Of a stretch of 64,000 nucleotides of DNA, positions 39,123-53,200 are shown in pieces. Within the stretch, counting starts at the first letter, position 1. The number at the start of each line of letters is the position of its first letter. The DNA is from Strigops habroptila (Eukaryota > Chordata > Aves > Psittaciformes > Psittacidae). The position numbers and the translations under genes are program-made. The notes below the pieces were generated by a model that saw only the letters and a program-made list of their open reading frames with translations, ran no database searches and was not told the DNA's origin. Where the stretch lies: the NCBI RefSeq assembly GCF_004027225.2, contig NC_046358.1:62357528-62421527 (forward strand), read 5' to 3'.

Positions 39123-42100
39123 GCAGCAGGACAGGCTGCTAGTTGAGAATAGCTATTCTCTGGTCTGCCGTCTTTCCCAGTCTAGAACACGAAGAGTTTA
39201 GTGAGATTGCCTGCACTTTGTATGAGGGTGATACGAGTGTTTTTTCAGAGACTGCAGTATTTCTCTAGGACTCTGAATTATACCTGAGCAATGCTTAAAT
39301 TTAACATTTTAATATGTACCTCCCAAGTGAACATCTAAATCTCTAGGACTTGGTGATTTTTACAACTATGACTAAGAAAATCGCTTTTTCCTCTAGAAAC
39401 ATAGTTTTCAGTTTACAGGTGCTCTGAATATTTGAGGTATAAGTTAAACTGGAATTGTGCATTTATTAGGATTCAGGTTTTATTTTCTGCAGGAAAGCAC
39501 TGGCTGTTCCTTCTGGGCCAGGAGTAAAAAATCAGTACAGTGCTTTTAGTTCTAAAGGAACATTTCCTCTGAAAGCAAATGTGCAGAAATACACATTTCC
39601 AGGAGAGAGATATTAAGATATGAATAGTAATACACACTGATACAGTACTTAATTTTTGTGGTCACAGACGACAGTGATGAAGGTGGGAGAGAATTCAGGT
39701 ATGGGGAGACTAAATTCAAAGTTTCCTACCATCAGTAAAAACAAAGGATAACAAAGAGTTAAGACAAAGTCAGGACCCTGAGAAAGCATTAAATATAAGC
39801 CAAAATAGCATTCAATGGTATATGACAGACTGTGATCAAAATAAGAGGTTGGCAATGAAGCTGAGAGAAAGCATCATCTAAAATTCAAATAAAAAAATCC
39901 TCCAAGAGGCAATAGGACCACATGAGCAGAAGTATGTAAAGACATAATACAGACCTAGGGCCATCTTTTCGTGTCTTGAGTACTACCTGGCCCCACAAAT
40001 AAGCATCTTAAGTTTTCCATTATTTCCACTGTACCTGGGGGAAGAGCAAACTCCTAACAAAGTGTACTGGAATCTACTTATTCTACAGGTCAGAAGACTG
40101 GTAACAAGATTTTCTTTAAGCATCTATGTTATTTTTCATCTAACTGCTGACTTTTTAATCTCTTCCAGACTACAATCTAGGCTTTGACCTATACTAGGGG
40201 TAAACAGACTTCTCCTTACACATACATACTGTTTTTCCTTGGAGTTTTCTTTCTCAGCAATATGACAGACAAATTATCTATTTAAATTACTTAAACTTGC
40301 ATATAAACTTAAATTTATGCCAGGAAAGTCTTTCCTAAGTCTTTGCTGACAACTTTCCAGATTTGTGCATTTTACCACGTTCATACCACAATGTCCATTT
40401 TGAATGCCCATAGAGCATGTTTGTAAAGACAAGGGTTGCAAAACTTCAAACTGTTATATTTACTGATTAGTTTCTAAGAAAATGCACACTATCTTCACCA
40501 TACCCTTAAGCAAATGCCGTTCCATGTTTTTTTTCAAATATTAAACACAAAAGCCATCTATTTGTTTCTCTTCTTGCTTCCTTTTCTTTTTCTTTCATAG
40601 CATTTCTACTGTGCTGTAGAAAATAGGGTGTATTTTCCAAATTAAAAACTGCTTTTCAAGTTCTGTTTTCACATAGTGCAACAAGCAACAAGTGTCCCAT
40701 TGTGCAACAAGCTACACACAATCTTACTGCTATCCCAGGAAAGAAAGTAGGGGGGAAATCCTACAGTACCTTTGTCTCCTAACTTGATTATTTACAATTA
40801 TGAAATCTGAACAAACTCCTTCTAGAAATATTAAAAACTGATCTGCTTTGGTAAATTACTACTAATGCTTTCAACTAAATTAAAGACAACAGTCATACTT
40901 GTACATTGCTTGTCTGATGGGCAAATAATAACATCATCCTCATCCTTACTTTGTTGTCCTCTTCATTTTGCAGTTGCTGTAATCTCTCCACTCTAAACAG
41001 AAACACTAAAAAAAAAGAGAAGAAAAAGAATTAGCCTGCCCCATAGTTCTCTGCTTCTTCTCTACTTTTCTTTATTGTTCTCTACCATTGCATATACTGG
41101 ATAAACATTCTTAAATTGAAGAAATAGCAGGTTCCTTTTGCTCACTCTACAGAGGGATAACACAATACCTGTGCAGAAGAAGGGACCATGTTATGTGTTC
41201 CAGCACTCTCACGAAGGTCATATTTAACTTTCTTTGAAACAGCTCAAGTGTCCGCAAGAGTTTCTTGGGCTTTGTGTTTTTAAGCAAAAGGCCCTAGCAC
41301 TTAATATTTTGGGAATCAATACATTTCTCAATCCATACATTTCTTAGGCTAAAAATGTTACTAAAATGAAACCAGATTTCTCCATAGAAATTTTTGCCAG
41401 ACACTGTCGTTGATCCAAATTTTGTAGAATACCATGTTGCCAAAATAAATAACAGATCTGCTATTAAGGCATTTTCAGTGTGAATGCTGTGAATCAGTCA
41501 GCCGATGGGCTTTAAAGAATACACTCATTTCCCACGGCTCACCAGAAATGAGGACATAACTTCTGTGACAACACAAGTCTTCTCCATCAGCACAATTGCA
41601 CCAACACAACAGACACATGAAATTTGTACTTCTACTGTTACCACCGGTGTGCAAATGTTTCTATAGCTGGTATCCATGTGAGGTTATCAAGTTTAGAGTT
41701 TTTTTACTTTTTACCTCAAAAGCGTATTTCCAATTTTTTGTTACTGAGGAATAACACATTATTGAACAATCAGATATCAATCTTTAAAATGGTAGGCTTT
41801 AGAAATCCGTAGTATAAAACCAGCTTACATGACTTTAATGGAGTTTTAAAGCTCCTGACCAAAACTGAGTAACTCCATTTTCCTTTGGAGGTGTCCTTAC
41901 TACGTCAACACAGTGCACAAATTAATATCGCCCTTCTGATTAAAAATCTGAATCATTTCTTTTCTGAGAATTCTCATCTTAGCAACCCAGGGTGTGCAGA
42001 GCAATGTATTCCTTGAGAAGGCAGTAAAAAAGCCACCTTCTTCCTTCCCTCCACGCCCCCAGATAGTAAATTTATCTTGTCCATTGTGAGTTTATTTTAG

Positions 42101-42177
42101 TGATACAGTAACAATTATATTGGTGTAGCGATCAGAGGCACAGCACTTACTAGTATTACTTCATTTCAAGATACTAA
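39123..42177. other. intergenic, no feature seen
   Basis: AT-rich unique sequence. A short near-duplication (aatcaatacatttctc / caatccatacatttct, about 41324-41345) is the only structure noted. Confidence 0.7.
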
Positions 42178-42292
42178 CAAGGCCAGGTTGGATGGGGCTT
42201 GGAGCAACCTGGTACAGTGAAAGGTGGGTTGGAACCAGGTGATCTTCAGGTCTTTTCCAACCCAACCCATGCTAGGATTCTATGATTCTATG
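42178..42292 (+). mobile_element. CR1 LINE 3' end fragment, diverged
   Basis: Starts AAGGCCAGGTTGGATGGGGC, lacks the usual tgtccctgcccatggcaggg segment, and ends with ATTCTATGATTCTATG. The tail reads gatcttcaggtcttttcc, different from both main types here. Confidence 0.85.
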
Positions 42293-44013
42293 TTTCAGAT
42301 GGTCCCATTACAACCAGTTCTAGACATCCTCATATCTTTATCTCACCGGCCTGCTAGAACAATGCTTTTTTGGGGGTAAAAAAAAATACAACCGATCTAT
42401 TTCTCAAGTAACAGATGGATAAACAGATGGGTGGAAAAGTCCACTGAATAGTGTGTTGGCTGCCTGTCACTGCCTGTATGACAGCCAATAAATATCATAT
42501 GGATTAAACCTGTAAACTAACATGTCCCTATTTAATGAATTCTTTCAGAATGGTACGTTTGCTTGCCAATACCCATATAAATGAAATGCCACTTTGGATA
42601 AGGTAAGGCAAGGAAACCAAACACCTAAGCACAGCTTGTGCTAAGATTAATAACCAAAAGCAAACACGGAAGGAAGCCCCATGGTAAAGTGTGCATATTT
42701 TTACAGATTGCCTATGAGAAAGCACCTCTTGAACATCTGAAACCAGCTCCTGGAAAGGACTTAACCTTCAGTGTGGTTACACTTTTAAGCAGTGTGAAAA
42801 CACTGTTTTCACCCTGCTTACATCTCTTCTTGAAAGGCTTTAATATTTCTGGTTTTCAGACTTGCATAAAGGAAAAGGGCTTAATCCAGTAGCCAGTCAT
42901 GAGATACCTACCCACATCACACCAACAGTATTCCTCCTCTTTTGAGAGACTCTATTTTGGGCTAACAAAAAAAACCAACAAACAAACAAAAAACCAACCT
43001 ACTGGCATGACACAGAAATCCATATTTGCTTAGGCCTTTCTATGTCACCTTCATCCTGTATTACAAATAACCACAATGTGTCTGCCAAAGCCAGCACGGT
43101 TGTGAGGAATGGGAGTGTCCTGCTCACTTGAGGGTGTTCATCAGAACAGAGATCATCCTGTGTAAAAGGGTACTTCCTTTACCTTTCCTGCAGCCTACTG
43201 TCTTAATATTCACTGAGTAATTTTAGCTCTTCTACTGAGACAGAGTAGATAATTTTTCCCTTATTCAGCAAACCATTACTGATTTTACAGAGAGAGATAC
43301 AGCTCTTACAGGCTCGATTCCACAGGCTGCAAAGTGAGATGGAGAGAGATTCAACAATTTTCCCACACTGTATTGAAAAAAATCTGCCTTGAAAAGGAGT
43401 TCAGTTCTCCACAGCAATACTTCAATGCCTTCACCACACGGGAACCTCATTCCTTTGTTTCTGAAGGAAATACAAGAGCAAATATTCAGGCTGAATAATG
43501 ACACGTGAATTTAGTCATTAAAATTGTTTTACTTTTTGAATAATTTTTGGCAGGTAATAGAAATAGATTTGCTGATTTAAAAAAAAAAATCTTTAAAAAC
43601 AGTATTTCTGAAAAGAAAATGCAGTACATGGTGATGCCATAAATATTAAAAAATTTACTTGTGCCAAGATGGAACATAATGGAAAAAGAAAACATAAAAT
43701 AATTTCATTAAAAAATTATAATTTATTAGCTCAATATGAATAGAAGGGTTAATTTCTGAACATGTATAGACAATTTCAAAACACTAAGAACATTATTTTC
43801 CAACACTGTTTTCAGCCATACAAAGAGGGACGTATCCAGCAGATTGGTGTATGACAACAAGAAACTGATTATAATTTGAAAAGGAAATAAAACTGAGTAG
43901 AAAACCCCTAAATTGGTTTGAAAAAAGGTCTGACCTATGGAAGACTTGGCAAAGATTAACTTTCAAAGTTAAAGTCTGGCATATGAAAGTATTAGTATGA
44001 AGAGATTTTTGCC

Positions 44014-44100
44014 TTTACATAACACCTTTTCCCTGAGGAGCTCCAAGCCCTGTAAAGAGGTTAACAACAGCTTCATGACATTAATTAGTTTAACATTATT
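44014..44100 (+). mobile_element. ancient amniote repeat relic
   Basis: TTACATAACACCTTTTCCCT, gaggagctccaagccctgta, aagag, and later attaattagtttaacattat resemble an old amniote repeat with the order 'cacctttcatc...ggagctcaaagcgctttaca...attaattaat'. Strongly diverged. Confidence 0.45.
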
Positions 44101-46534
44101 CCATTGATATCAAATGGGGCTAATGTGACATAATAGGAAGGAAAACTTCTTTAAGAGCATCACAAAAGCCTGTGAATATCCCTTTTACCTTCAGAGTCCC
44201 TCACAAGGCTCTAGTACTGCCAGCAAGACCGTCCTGCTGAGCAGCCTTCAGTCCATGTCAGTGTACCCAGAAACAGGTAACTTCAGGTTTTTAAATAACA
44301 GCTGTCATTTTTCAAGCCTCTTTGGGCATATGAGGCATGTGTTTGTGAAGACATTACCTGGATCCAGTCTTGCCTAGGGCTGGAGAGCTCCTGCATTGTT
44401 GGTTCAATTTTCTTATGCACTACAGCTGCCTCCTGAATGACTGCACACCTCAAGATCTGACTGAAGGGGTGAATTAAAGGTGGAATATTCTCTTTTAGTG
44501 TAGTATTACACATCTGTGCATCTTGCTGTACACTTAGTCATCCCTCCACGTGTGAATAGGCCCTCCTGTGAAAGAGCTGCTCTGCTCTGGGTGTCTTACT
44601 ATGATAGACAGAATCTGTCAGAAACCATAGTGAGGTTTTTGCCCTCTTTTCCTTAACTTACTTATAACACAGAGTAAAATTTTTAAATTAGTAGAAAATT
44701 TAATGAAACCACTAGAAATATAATTGACATAAAGAAGAACAGGAACTTTATTTTTACCCCTCAAAACTGAAGAGTTTCACATTTTGCCAAGTGAAATCTT
44801 GTCCAAACTTTTTCTTTCATTATTTTTTTTAAGCAGAGTCGTCTTACATTCCCAAAATAACTAAATAATCCTGTAGAAGCTTAGATTAAAATTAAATGAG
44901 GCTCAGATGTGTATCTGAACTAATTTTTACTCCTTGGCTTGTTAGTCTCTGGAGTCTTAGGAATGCCTGTGTCCCAGTTATTTAAGGCAATTCCAAGTCT
45001 CCAAAATCTGACAGGATCCAAGATTTCAAAATAACATCAGAGAGTACAAATTTACTCTACTGAATAAGAGCAACACAAAACAACCAAGTGTTTTCAGCCT
45101 TCTGGATACATACAGATTGAAAGCTACTGATGACTTAGATATTTTTACAGCCCAGCAGGGATGGGTTACTCCAAGGAACAACAGCCATAGCAATGCATGA
45201 AGTAATTGTTCACAGAATATCAAGTACAAACAGTGCAGATTATTGCTGGCCATTCCAAACCTTTCTCCTCCTATTCTCCTTTTTGACTGATTTGTTCTCA
45301 ATATCCCTGTCATAATCAGACTCGGTTTTCTCCAGCATCTAGAGGATTTTAGTCACTACGTACTTGACCACTTCATCTTTGCTTTTTCAACATACAGTCC
45401 ACAGTTAGGTGCATCTATTTTCTTCACCTCTTCAGCTTTCAGGCTCATGCACCTACCTCCAGCAGATTAGACCCAGATCCCTAGCAACTCCAGATATATT
45501 CCAGTGACAGCTGATATTGGATTATTATACAGGTTGATGCTGCCTTCAGCTGAGATGACCTTTGAAATGATTTAAGCAGACACATAGGGAGTTACCCCTG
45601 AAACACAGCCACAGAAAACACAGTAAAGACACAGTTCCTCCCATTCTGACAACAGAGGATCATCACCAGGAGTTCCACATACATCACTACTCCCCAGGTG
45701 GATACCCCCAGACTACAGCTGACTAGTTCTGGAAGTAGTCCGGAGGACACCCGGAATGATTTATGTCTCTATGGCCATTGCTCTCACAGATAACTCCAAC
45801 TTCAACTGCCCATAGTGTCTCAGAAGAACTCTGGGACAACTTGTCTGTGGAGACAAGTCCAGGCAGGTACAAAGCAGCAGCTAGATGATGTACAGCCTCA
45901 TCATAGACATACTATCACCTCCAAAGTGTACTCTACTCATGTTTGGCCCTGAAACATCAAAGCTGAGTTACTACAGAAAGGGCTTGACAGTAAGGCAGGT
46001 GGCAAACCCTGGAAACATGGAAAATCTGGCTTTTAAGGTCTACTTTAAACACAATATAGCGCTAGCTCTATCAGCTCCTTGCAAAGATGCATGAGACTCA
46101 TGATTTGAATAATCATGATAAATCCTTAGTACAAGCATGTTATCATCATTTGGAAAGATTAAAACCCCACACACATAGAAGGATGAGGCTGTGTACATTT
46201 TATTACTGAAGTTGCAACACTAATGCTGGTTTTAGACCCTGAAGCTTTGACTCTTTTAACAGCAATATTCACACTAATTAAAAAAACCTGATCAATATCC
46301 TTCTTTGTAAACCCCTAAAGGGTTCAGCATCTAAGTGACAGTAACCCCCAATACTGCTGGTTTTCTTTCCTTTGTCTTTCTTTCCCTCTCCTTATGTTAA
46401 GCCACTAAATTCATCTTTTTAGGACAAGACAAGAAGAACCTGCAGGGGCACAGTTTGTAACATATGAGCAACGTAGGCTGATACAAGTTTCTATCTCTTA
46501 TTTAAAAGTTGTGGTGATTCACCTTAAATTACTC

Positions 46535-46551
46535 TTTTTTTTTTTTTTTTT
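46535..46551 (+). repeat. T17 homopolymer
   Basis: 17 consecutive T. Sequence to the right on the minus strand carries no AATAAA within 30 bases, so a retrocopy tail is not supported. Confidence 0.85.
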
Positions 46552-47463
46552 CTCTGATAGAAGAAAAATAAAAGCAATCCAAAACTCTGCTAGTCAAACA
46601 CCTAAGAATAAAGTTAAGGGTATGTGGGGATTTTCAGGGTGTTTAATTCCTACTATTTTTTAACTTCTGTAAGTAAATAAATAAGTAAAGCAACATAAAA
46701 AATCCAGCTTCTCCATTAGTTCTCTTCAACTTCTTAGTTCTAATTAGAAATGCTGAAAAATCAGGAATGGAAGGCTTAACACACAGTGTTTCTGGACTCA
46801 TGCAAATTAACTAACAAGGAAAAGGACCCATATAATTCTCTAACTTATTTTGGGGTTCCAAGAGGTTCAACGGAAAATCTGAACTTCTCTGTGTTAAGCT
46901 GAATCCCTCAAACTTTTCAGATTAACCTTTCAGTGTATTAATAACAAAGCTGTTTAAACAAAACTGCCATTTTAAGAACTGAACCTAATATTACAAGTAC
47001 TGTGCAATCTGGTCTTCCCAAACACCTCCCTTAATAAATCCCTTCCAAGCCTCCAAGCTGTGATTCAGACAGAGAAGAATAGTTCAGAGGTAACAGCACG
47101 GTGAACCCTTGAGTCATGCACACTTTGTAGAAAGAGTTGGTGTATCATTAAGTAATACAGGAGGAAAGAATAATTGATACAAGCCTAGTCAGCCAAGAGG
47201 GGACAAAGCCTGCATTTGTGATGTGTGACTCAACACGCTCTTCACCAGCAGCCTTGCAGACAAACGGCTCTCTGTAGGTCCAAAAGAAGTGGGGTCTTGC
47301 AAGATGTGAATCTGGAACTTTCCTTTGTCAATTTGCTGCAGCCCAGAATGTCTCTCTGCAGAGTCACTCACATGTAAATACAAGTTATGCGTTATGCGAG
47401 AGAATTCAAAACCAACTGGGGCATCCTTGTTACTTCTGCTATGATATATATATACTACAAAGA

Positions 47464-47588
47464 TAACAGACTGGTTTGGCTTGGAAGGGACCTTAAAGCT
47501 CGTCCATTTCCAACCCCTGCCACAGGCAGGGACACCTTCCGCTAGACCAGGTTGCTCTAAGCCCCGTCCAACCTGGCCTTAGCACTGT
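47464..47588 (-). mobile_element. CR1 LINE 3' end fragment
   Basis: Plus-strand reading CTGGTTTGGCTTGGAAGGGA through ccacaggcagggacaccttc to gtccaacctggcctt. Terminal octamers on the left are missing or decayed. Confidence 0.88.
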
Positions 47589-48054
47589 ATAAACCTAAGC
47601 AACCTCACAAAGATGAAAGAAATACATTTTAAGTACCACAGATGAAGAAACTGGAGTTCAGTAACATTACTTGCCATTACATTGTCATTTTAATTGCAGA
47701 AGTCCATCTGCTTCTCTACATTCCCGTTCATACATGGCTCTTCCAAACAATGACCATGTCACACAGCAATAGAAAATACTGATATTAACTAATGTTGATT
47801 TTAGTTAAATATGAACATAGCTGGGAAATACAGTGTAAGTTCTCCAGCAGAAACAAATTCATAGCCTTCAGGAGTCATTTGTCATTGTAGCACTCTTCAT
47901 ACTGTCATTAATACCTTTGTAAAATGAAAATTTAATCTAAACCCAAATTTTAAAGAAAAATAAAACTGAGATGAAAAAATGCCCCAAATCTCATTCCTTT
48001 GAATCTGTATCTTCATTTTGGGGTCAGAATTTTCTTTGCTTCTATTCTAAAATC

Positions 48055-48084
48055 GGGGGTGGGCGGTGGGCGGTGGGGGGAGGG
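48055..48084 (+). other. G-quadruplex-forming motif
   Basis: GGGGGTGGGCGGTGGGCGGT followed by ggggggaggg: five G tracts of at least three separated by loops of 1-4 bases. It satisfies the standard G3+N1-7 rule with short loops. Conspicuous in otherwise AT-rich DNA. No gene or promoter is visible around it. Confidence 0.85.
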
Positions 48085-50263
48085 AAGATGTTTGTTTTCA
48101 GAAACAAAAACTATTCTGCGTCCTTCAGCATTTTGACTGAAAATACTTTGCATTTTCCAATGGTCATCATTTTGAAGAGGTGTCATGTTCTCACTAGGAG
48201 TAAGGTGGTTTTCAAGAAGCTGTACATTATTTCAGTAAGATGAAGAGAAGAGAGGGATAGGATGCACAAAGGAGAAAGAGAATTTGAGAAGAAATACTTT
48301 GGCTCTTGGTAAGCAGCAACTGAAAGGTACTACCATGTGAAAGCTGATCTGTGTAACATGAGGTGTTTATCCCTTCAGTCTACATCTAAAGACTTCAGCA
48401 TCAATAAAGACCTTAACAGCAGCAATTAGCACCATTTCAAACAAATTACACGAGTTTGCAATTCATGCTTAATTGATACTTCACTCAACAGAAGGTATTT
48501 AATACTCACATAAACCAGAATTTTATTAGAAATGTGGTGGATTTTTTATTTTATAGACAAAGTAGTGTGCTAATAAAGACAGAGTTAGAACTATGATCCC
48601 ATTCTGAGACTATGCTGGTGCAATGACAATTTTACAGCAGGAACTATATTGGAATTATACTAATGAAAGCTTTCTTGTCAGTCAGTTCTCTATATATATG
48701 CCATTTATAAATAGTTACATAAATATGTAAACTTATACATATTTATGATCCACTTTTTCCTGATCAGAAATGACTCAAAACTATGACTATCATTTAATTA
48801 AGAAACTGAAGGGCAACAGAAGCCTTCTTTTCCCCCTAACAAACACTGGCAGGCAAGGGAATTTCAAAATACTGTATTTGCGATCTCAAGATTAGTTGAA
48901 GCTTTGGTGTGCAGCATTTCCACAAACCAAGTGACTTCTCAAACATGGATTTAGGCATCTAACTTGTGCCATTCATAGCAGAACATCCCGGCCTAACTGA
49001 CTTGCTGCCAACCAGCCAGAGAACAGACCCTGAGCCCTGCCCTGTCACTATCCTACCCTCTGACCACTGCAGTCTGGTGATCACCAAACTTGCTTTCATA
49101 GTAATCAATACACAATTTAGTAACAATGTCACTATATTCTACAATACTGTATTCCCAATTTAGGTCTTTTGTAATGCCAGATAACCAGTGAACTGAACAG
49201 CACAGCAAATCAGCTCTCTAACTTCAGCTCTATAGAATAAACTGTACCACTCTGAGTAATGGCTTGCATTCCTCAATTTGAGAACTGCACTTCCCTTTTG
49301 ATAAGAGGAAAAGCCTTGTTAGAGCATACTCAAAACATCTACAGCAGATGGACTGTTATTAATGGGAAGACAAAAATATGTTTATCTAGGCAGGGGAACC
49401 ATGACTGTTTTTAAATACAAACTTAATTCCTTTAAATAAGGATACCTGGAACTTTACAGAAAGCAGACTACTGAAACAGGTGATAACACTGATATTTTTA
49501 AGCCCTAGAAAAGCTTAAATAAAGGAAACAAGATATAATTAATGAAAGTCTGCCAAGATTATAAAAGAAAACAATAACATATTTCTGCAAGAACATATTA
49601 AACCCACTCATGAACTAATCTGCAAGGAAAGAAATCTTTCCCAAAACAACCACTTAGGTTAAATGGAAGGAAATTATGAAACTGAATCACAAAGCTGTAG
49701 GGCTCATGTTCATATTAAAAAGAAAAATAATAGGAACCAATCACCCACTCTTTCTTCTGTGGTTGCTACTGCTTCTTATTTATTTATTTTTTAAGAAACT
49801 AAGCAGGCAAAATGAAACTCTTCTATTAATGAGTATGTGTTGACTCTTGTGAAAAAAACAGTGACAACTTCTCCATAGCTGTTCACATTAGCTATTTTTA
49901 ATTCATTGCATAGGCTTGAACAGCCTGAATGACCACTGAAAACATTTAATGTGAAAGTATTTTAAATAAGTTTAAGCTCTCAGGTGTTTTTAATTCTTCA
50001 GTGAGTGATACTTGCTAAGAAATAAACATTCTTCCCTTCTCTAATTTATTGTTCACCAAATTCTGTGATTTGTGAGGATGGCTGCAGCCAGCTGCGTACT
50101 GACAGCAATTCGTTTATTGCAAACAGTTTATTGAATTAAAGCCGCCCATATGTTCAGCTGCACTTGAACATGAGCCTCTGCTGATCAACCCTCCTGGCCG
50201 TGAACAGCACCGAATAGAATAAAAACACACCTGAAGATATCAGTGAAGTATTTGACTTCATTC

Positions 50264-50290
50264 TAGATGAGCTTTAAGGTCCCTTCCAAC
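50264..50290 (+). mobile_element. CR1 LINE scrap, 27 bp
   Basis: TAGATGAGCTTTAAGGTCCC followed by ttccaac matches the core of the type-B CR1 3' UTR. The flanks do not match. It is a remnant or a very short insertion. Confidence 0.6.
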
Positions 50291-53200
50291 ATAAAGCCCA
50301 ATGCTGTACATGGTAAAATGCATTAGGTAATTTGTTAAAATATTTAATAATACGCTCATTTCTGCATGCAGACATACACTTCCTTCCACTTCCTACACTC
50401 CTGCTTGAACATCAGAAATAATTTCCTATGTGCATTTAATTAGATTCTGCATATTTTTTTCATACACATCCTGATGATGTGGAACATTTCCAAAATATTA
50501 GGATTATCATTAAATACATAGATGAAATTTGGGGCATTTTTGTAAATAGGATTTCCATCTTTTCCGCACAATGGGTCGTGTCATGGCCCGCTGCCCAAAC
50601 AACTTCTGGTGTGGAGCTGTAGTGTTAGCTTCCCATTGCGCCCATTGTAATCATAAACCCCCGTGGCCACCAAGGGCTTTCAGCCATCCATAACCCTCTG
50701 CATTTTTCTTGAGCCAGTGGCTAAATCTTTTACTGAGATTTTGATAGATCTTAAGGATCTGTACTCTGTCCCTTAGAAACAGCTTTTTAATTAGCTTATT
50801 TACTTATTGATGAGTGTAGCTGATAGGAAAGAAAAGACGCAAGGGGAATAAGGAAAGCGTATGTTCCCAACCTATTAACCTCTGCTATTCAATAATACTC
50901 CAAAACCCTCTTAACTTCCATTTTTTTCTCTCTTTAGATGGACTAAGGCAAAATGTTTTACATCCAGCACGGAGGAGCAATAAACATCTTTGCCAGCTAC
51001 ATTTCTGCAGAAAATGAGCCATAGATCAATAGATTTGTGTATTTACAGACTTCTGCCACAGATGATGAATCCTCCAGTAGATTAAACTCAGAAGAAATGA
51101 CAAATAGTTGTTGGCATGCTGCTGGAGATTGGCTACATTGCCATTTCCCATGAAAGAGTATGGGCTTGTAACAGTTTTTAAATTCCTTGGACAAAAACCC
51201 AAACCAACCCAAACTATACTATCTGCCAAAGCTGTCCTTGTCAACCTTTTTCTGAAGTGATTTAATACTGCTTTACTGATGTGCTCCACTGCTGCTCATC
51301 ATATACTACTTTAAATAAGTCTAGAAAGAAGAATAGCATAAAAAAAATTCCTATAAAGATGCTGTCATTGCAAAGAAAAGCGTTAAGGATGCAGCATAAA
51401 TTGGCATGCAATGATAATTTAACATGCTTGCAAGTCAGCTGACATGCTATTAAGTAGAATATCACTGATAAAACCCCAAGTTGCTACAGTCAGTGTGTTC
51501 AAGACAAGGATAGCACGATAGGCATGGTTGCTCTGTCCCAAATGCAGCAAACCATTTTAACACATTGTCGAGCTAATAAATTTTGCTCAACAAGGATTAA
51601 TAACTCTGGTTTAACTAAACTGCTTTGATTTCCAGGACTAACATGTCATCTGCACAGTTATTAAAACAAATTACTCTTGAGTAGTTACAGATTGCATGCA
51701 TTTAAGTGAATTCATTTTAAGTGAAATCACAGCAAAGTCACGATTCCCTTTCAATGCAAATTATGCGCTTTTCATGCAACATTCAGGCATCTAACAACTC
51801 CTCATGCTGCACAGATCATTCCCAAGGCCTTTGCCAAGATAAGGAAAATGACATTTTGATGCCCCTTCTTGCCATTACAAGCTGCCAGGGCACGCGCTGC
51901 CCAGGCAGGCAGGCAGCTACAACTCCCTTCTCCTTGGATTCTGCAAAGGAAGCAGTGGCTGAGGTGAATGCAAAAAGAGCTAATAACAACTGTTAAAGGG
52001 AGCAACTGGGTACTAGTCATACATTCTAATGCTTCTCAAGTTTTCTCACAATGCCACTTTAAAGCCTTAGAGCATTTCAAGCTGCTGGATTTAACACTGG
52101 GTCAGACCCCATATAATTGCTAACTGTCCACTAGTGTAGCATAATTTGGGGAAAAAATGGAAGCATGACTCAGGTGATATGAATTATATCTCGACTCTAA
52201 TCACTAAAAGTGATAGTCTCAAACAACTATCTTTCAAATTAAACACTTCTCCCCATTGCAGAAGATATACCTCTCTAATTTAATCTGCCCTAAAAAAGTC
52301 ATGTGCAGTATTCTTTTTGTGAATGATAAAAATGATTCTCCTTCTCCAGTAATTACCCTCAATCTTTATCATTACCCAAGGCTACTTGGAATTACACAAT
52401 CACCAATTCTACAATGTACTGCTAGAGGTATTCCTCAGTCTCTTCACTGAATAATCCCTGCAGACTTCAGAGAACAGTCAGACCCAGCCACATTCAAACA
52501 CCCTACTGCTTTGTCACACAGGGTTGCTTTAGGAGAGGATGAGGAGCTAGTAAGCCATGGATCCCAAAACTCCTGCTCCCTGAAGCACTGGCAGTCTCCT
52601 TCCAACAAGGTGCCTCCCATCGTTCAGTAAGCTCTTTTGGAATTCCATCTGTTGACTCTGGCTATCAAGACTAAGGAAATTGCTCACTGGGGAAGACCGT
52701 GTTTACAAACCTGTATCTATAAATATTTTCAGTCATTAATTTAATTTTATAATCTATCACCTTACAGGGATATAAAGCATAAGAAATACTTTTAAGGATC
52801 CATTTGTAAATGTTCAATTTTAAGAGAGGCTTTTATGCTTCAGAGCATACAAATTTGTGTGTTAAAGATGACCTGCTTAGCTGATACATCACACATAAGC
52901 AGGTAGCGGCAACAAGCCTTCTTTCCTTCCACTTCAAACCCATGCCATCACATGTTCTTAACTGTATCATGATTGCATTCATAGATACTAAAGATATATG
53001 CCAAATGATACAAATTATTTGGCTCAGATTTCAGTTTGGAAGACACTTAGGAGAAGCCCTAAACATTATATTATGTTCTCAAATTCTAAGCATTAATTTA
53101 AGAACAAAGATATCTGATCCCTATCTATTGTACTCCTGAGACAGTAACTAGAATTGTAGCTTTTCAGCAGGCAGTGCTCAACAAGAGATAATTGTGCGAA

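Larger units (their letters stand above)
42293..47463. other. intergenic, old repeat relic and simple repeats
   Basis: Contains the relic at 44014-44100, the T17 run, an AAAC-rich tract (42967-42998) and a short AAAT/AAGT repeat (46671-46690). The stretch 45380-45900 is a little richer in G+C but shows no exon. Confidence 0.65.

Noticed and set aside
46535..46551. T17 run considered as a minus-strand retrocopy tail
   Set aside because: No AATAAA on the minus strand within the expected distance.
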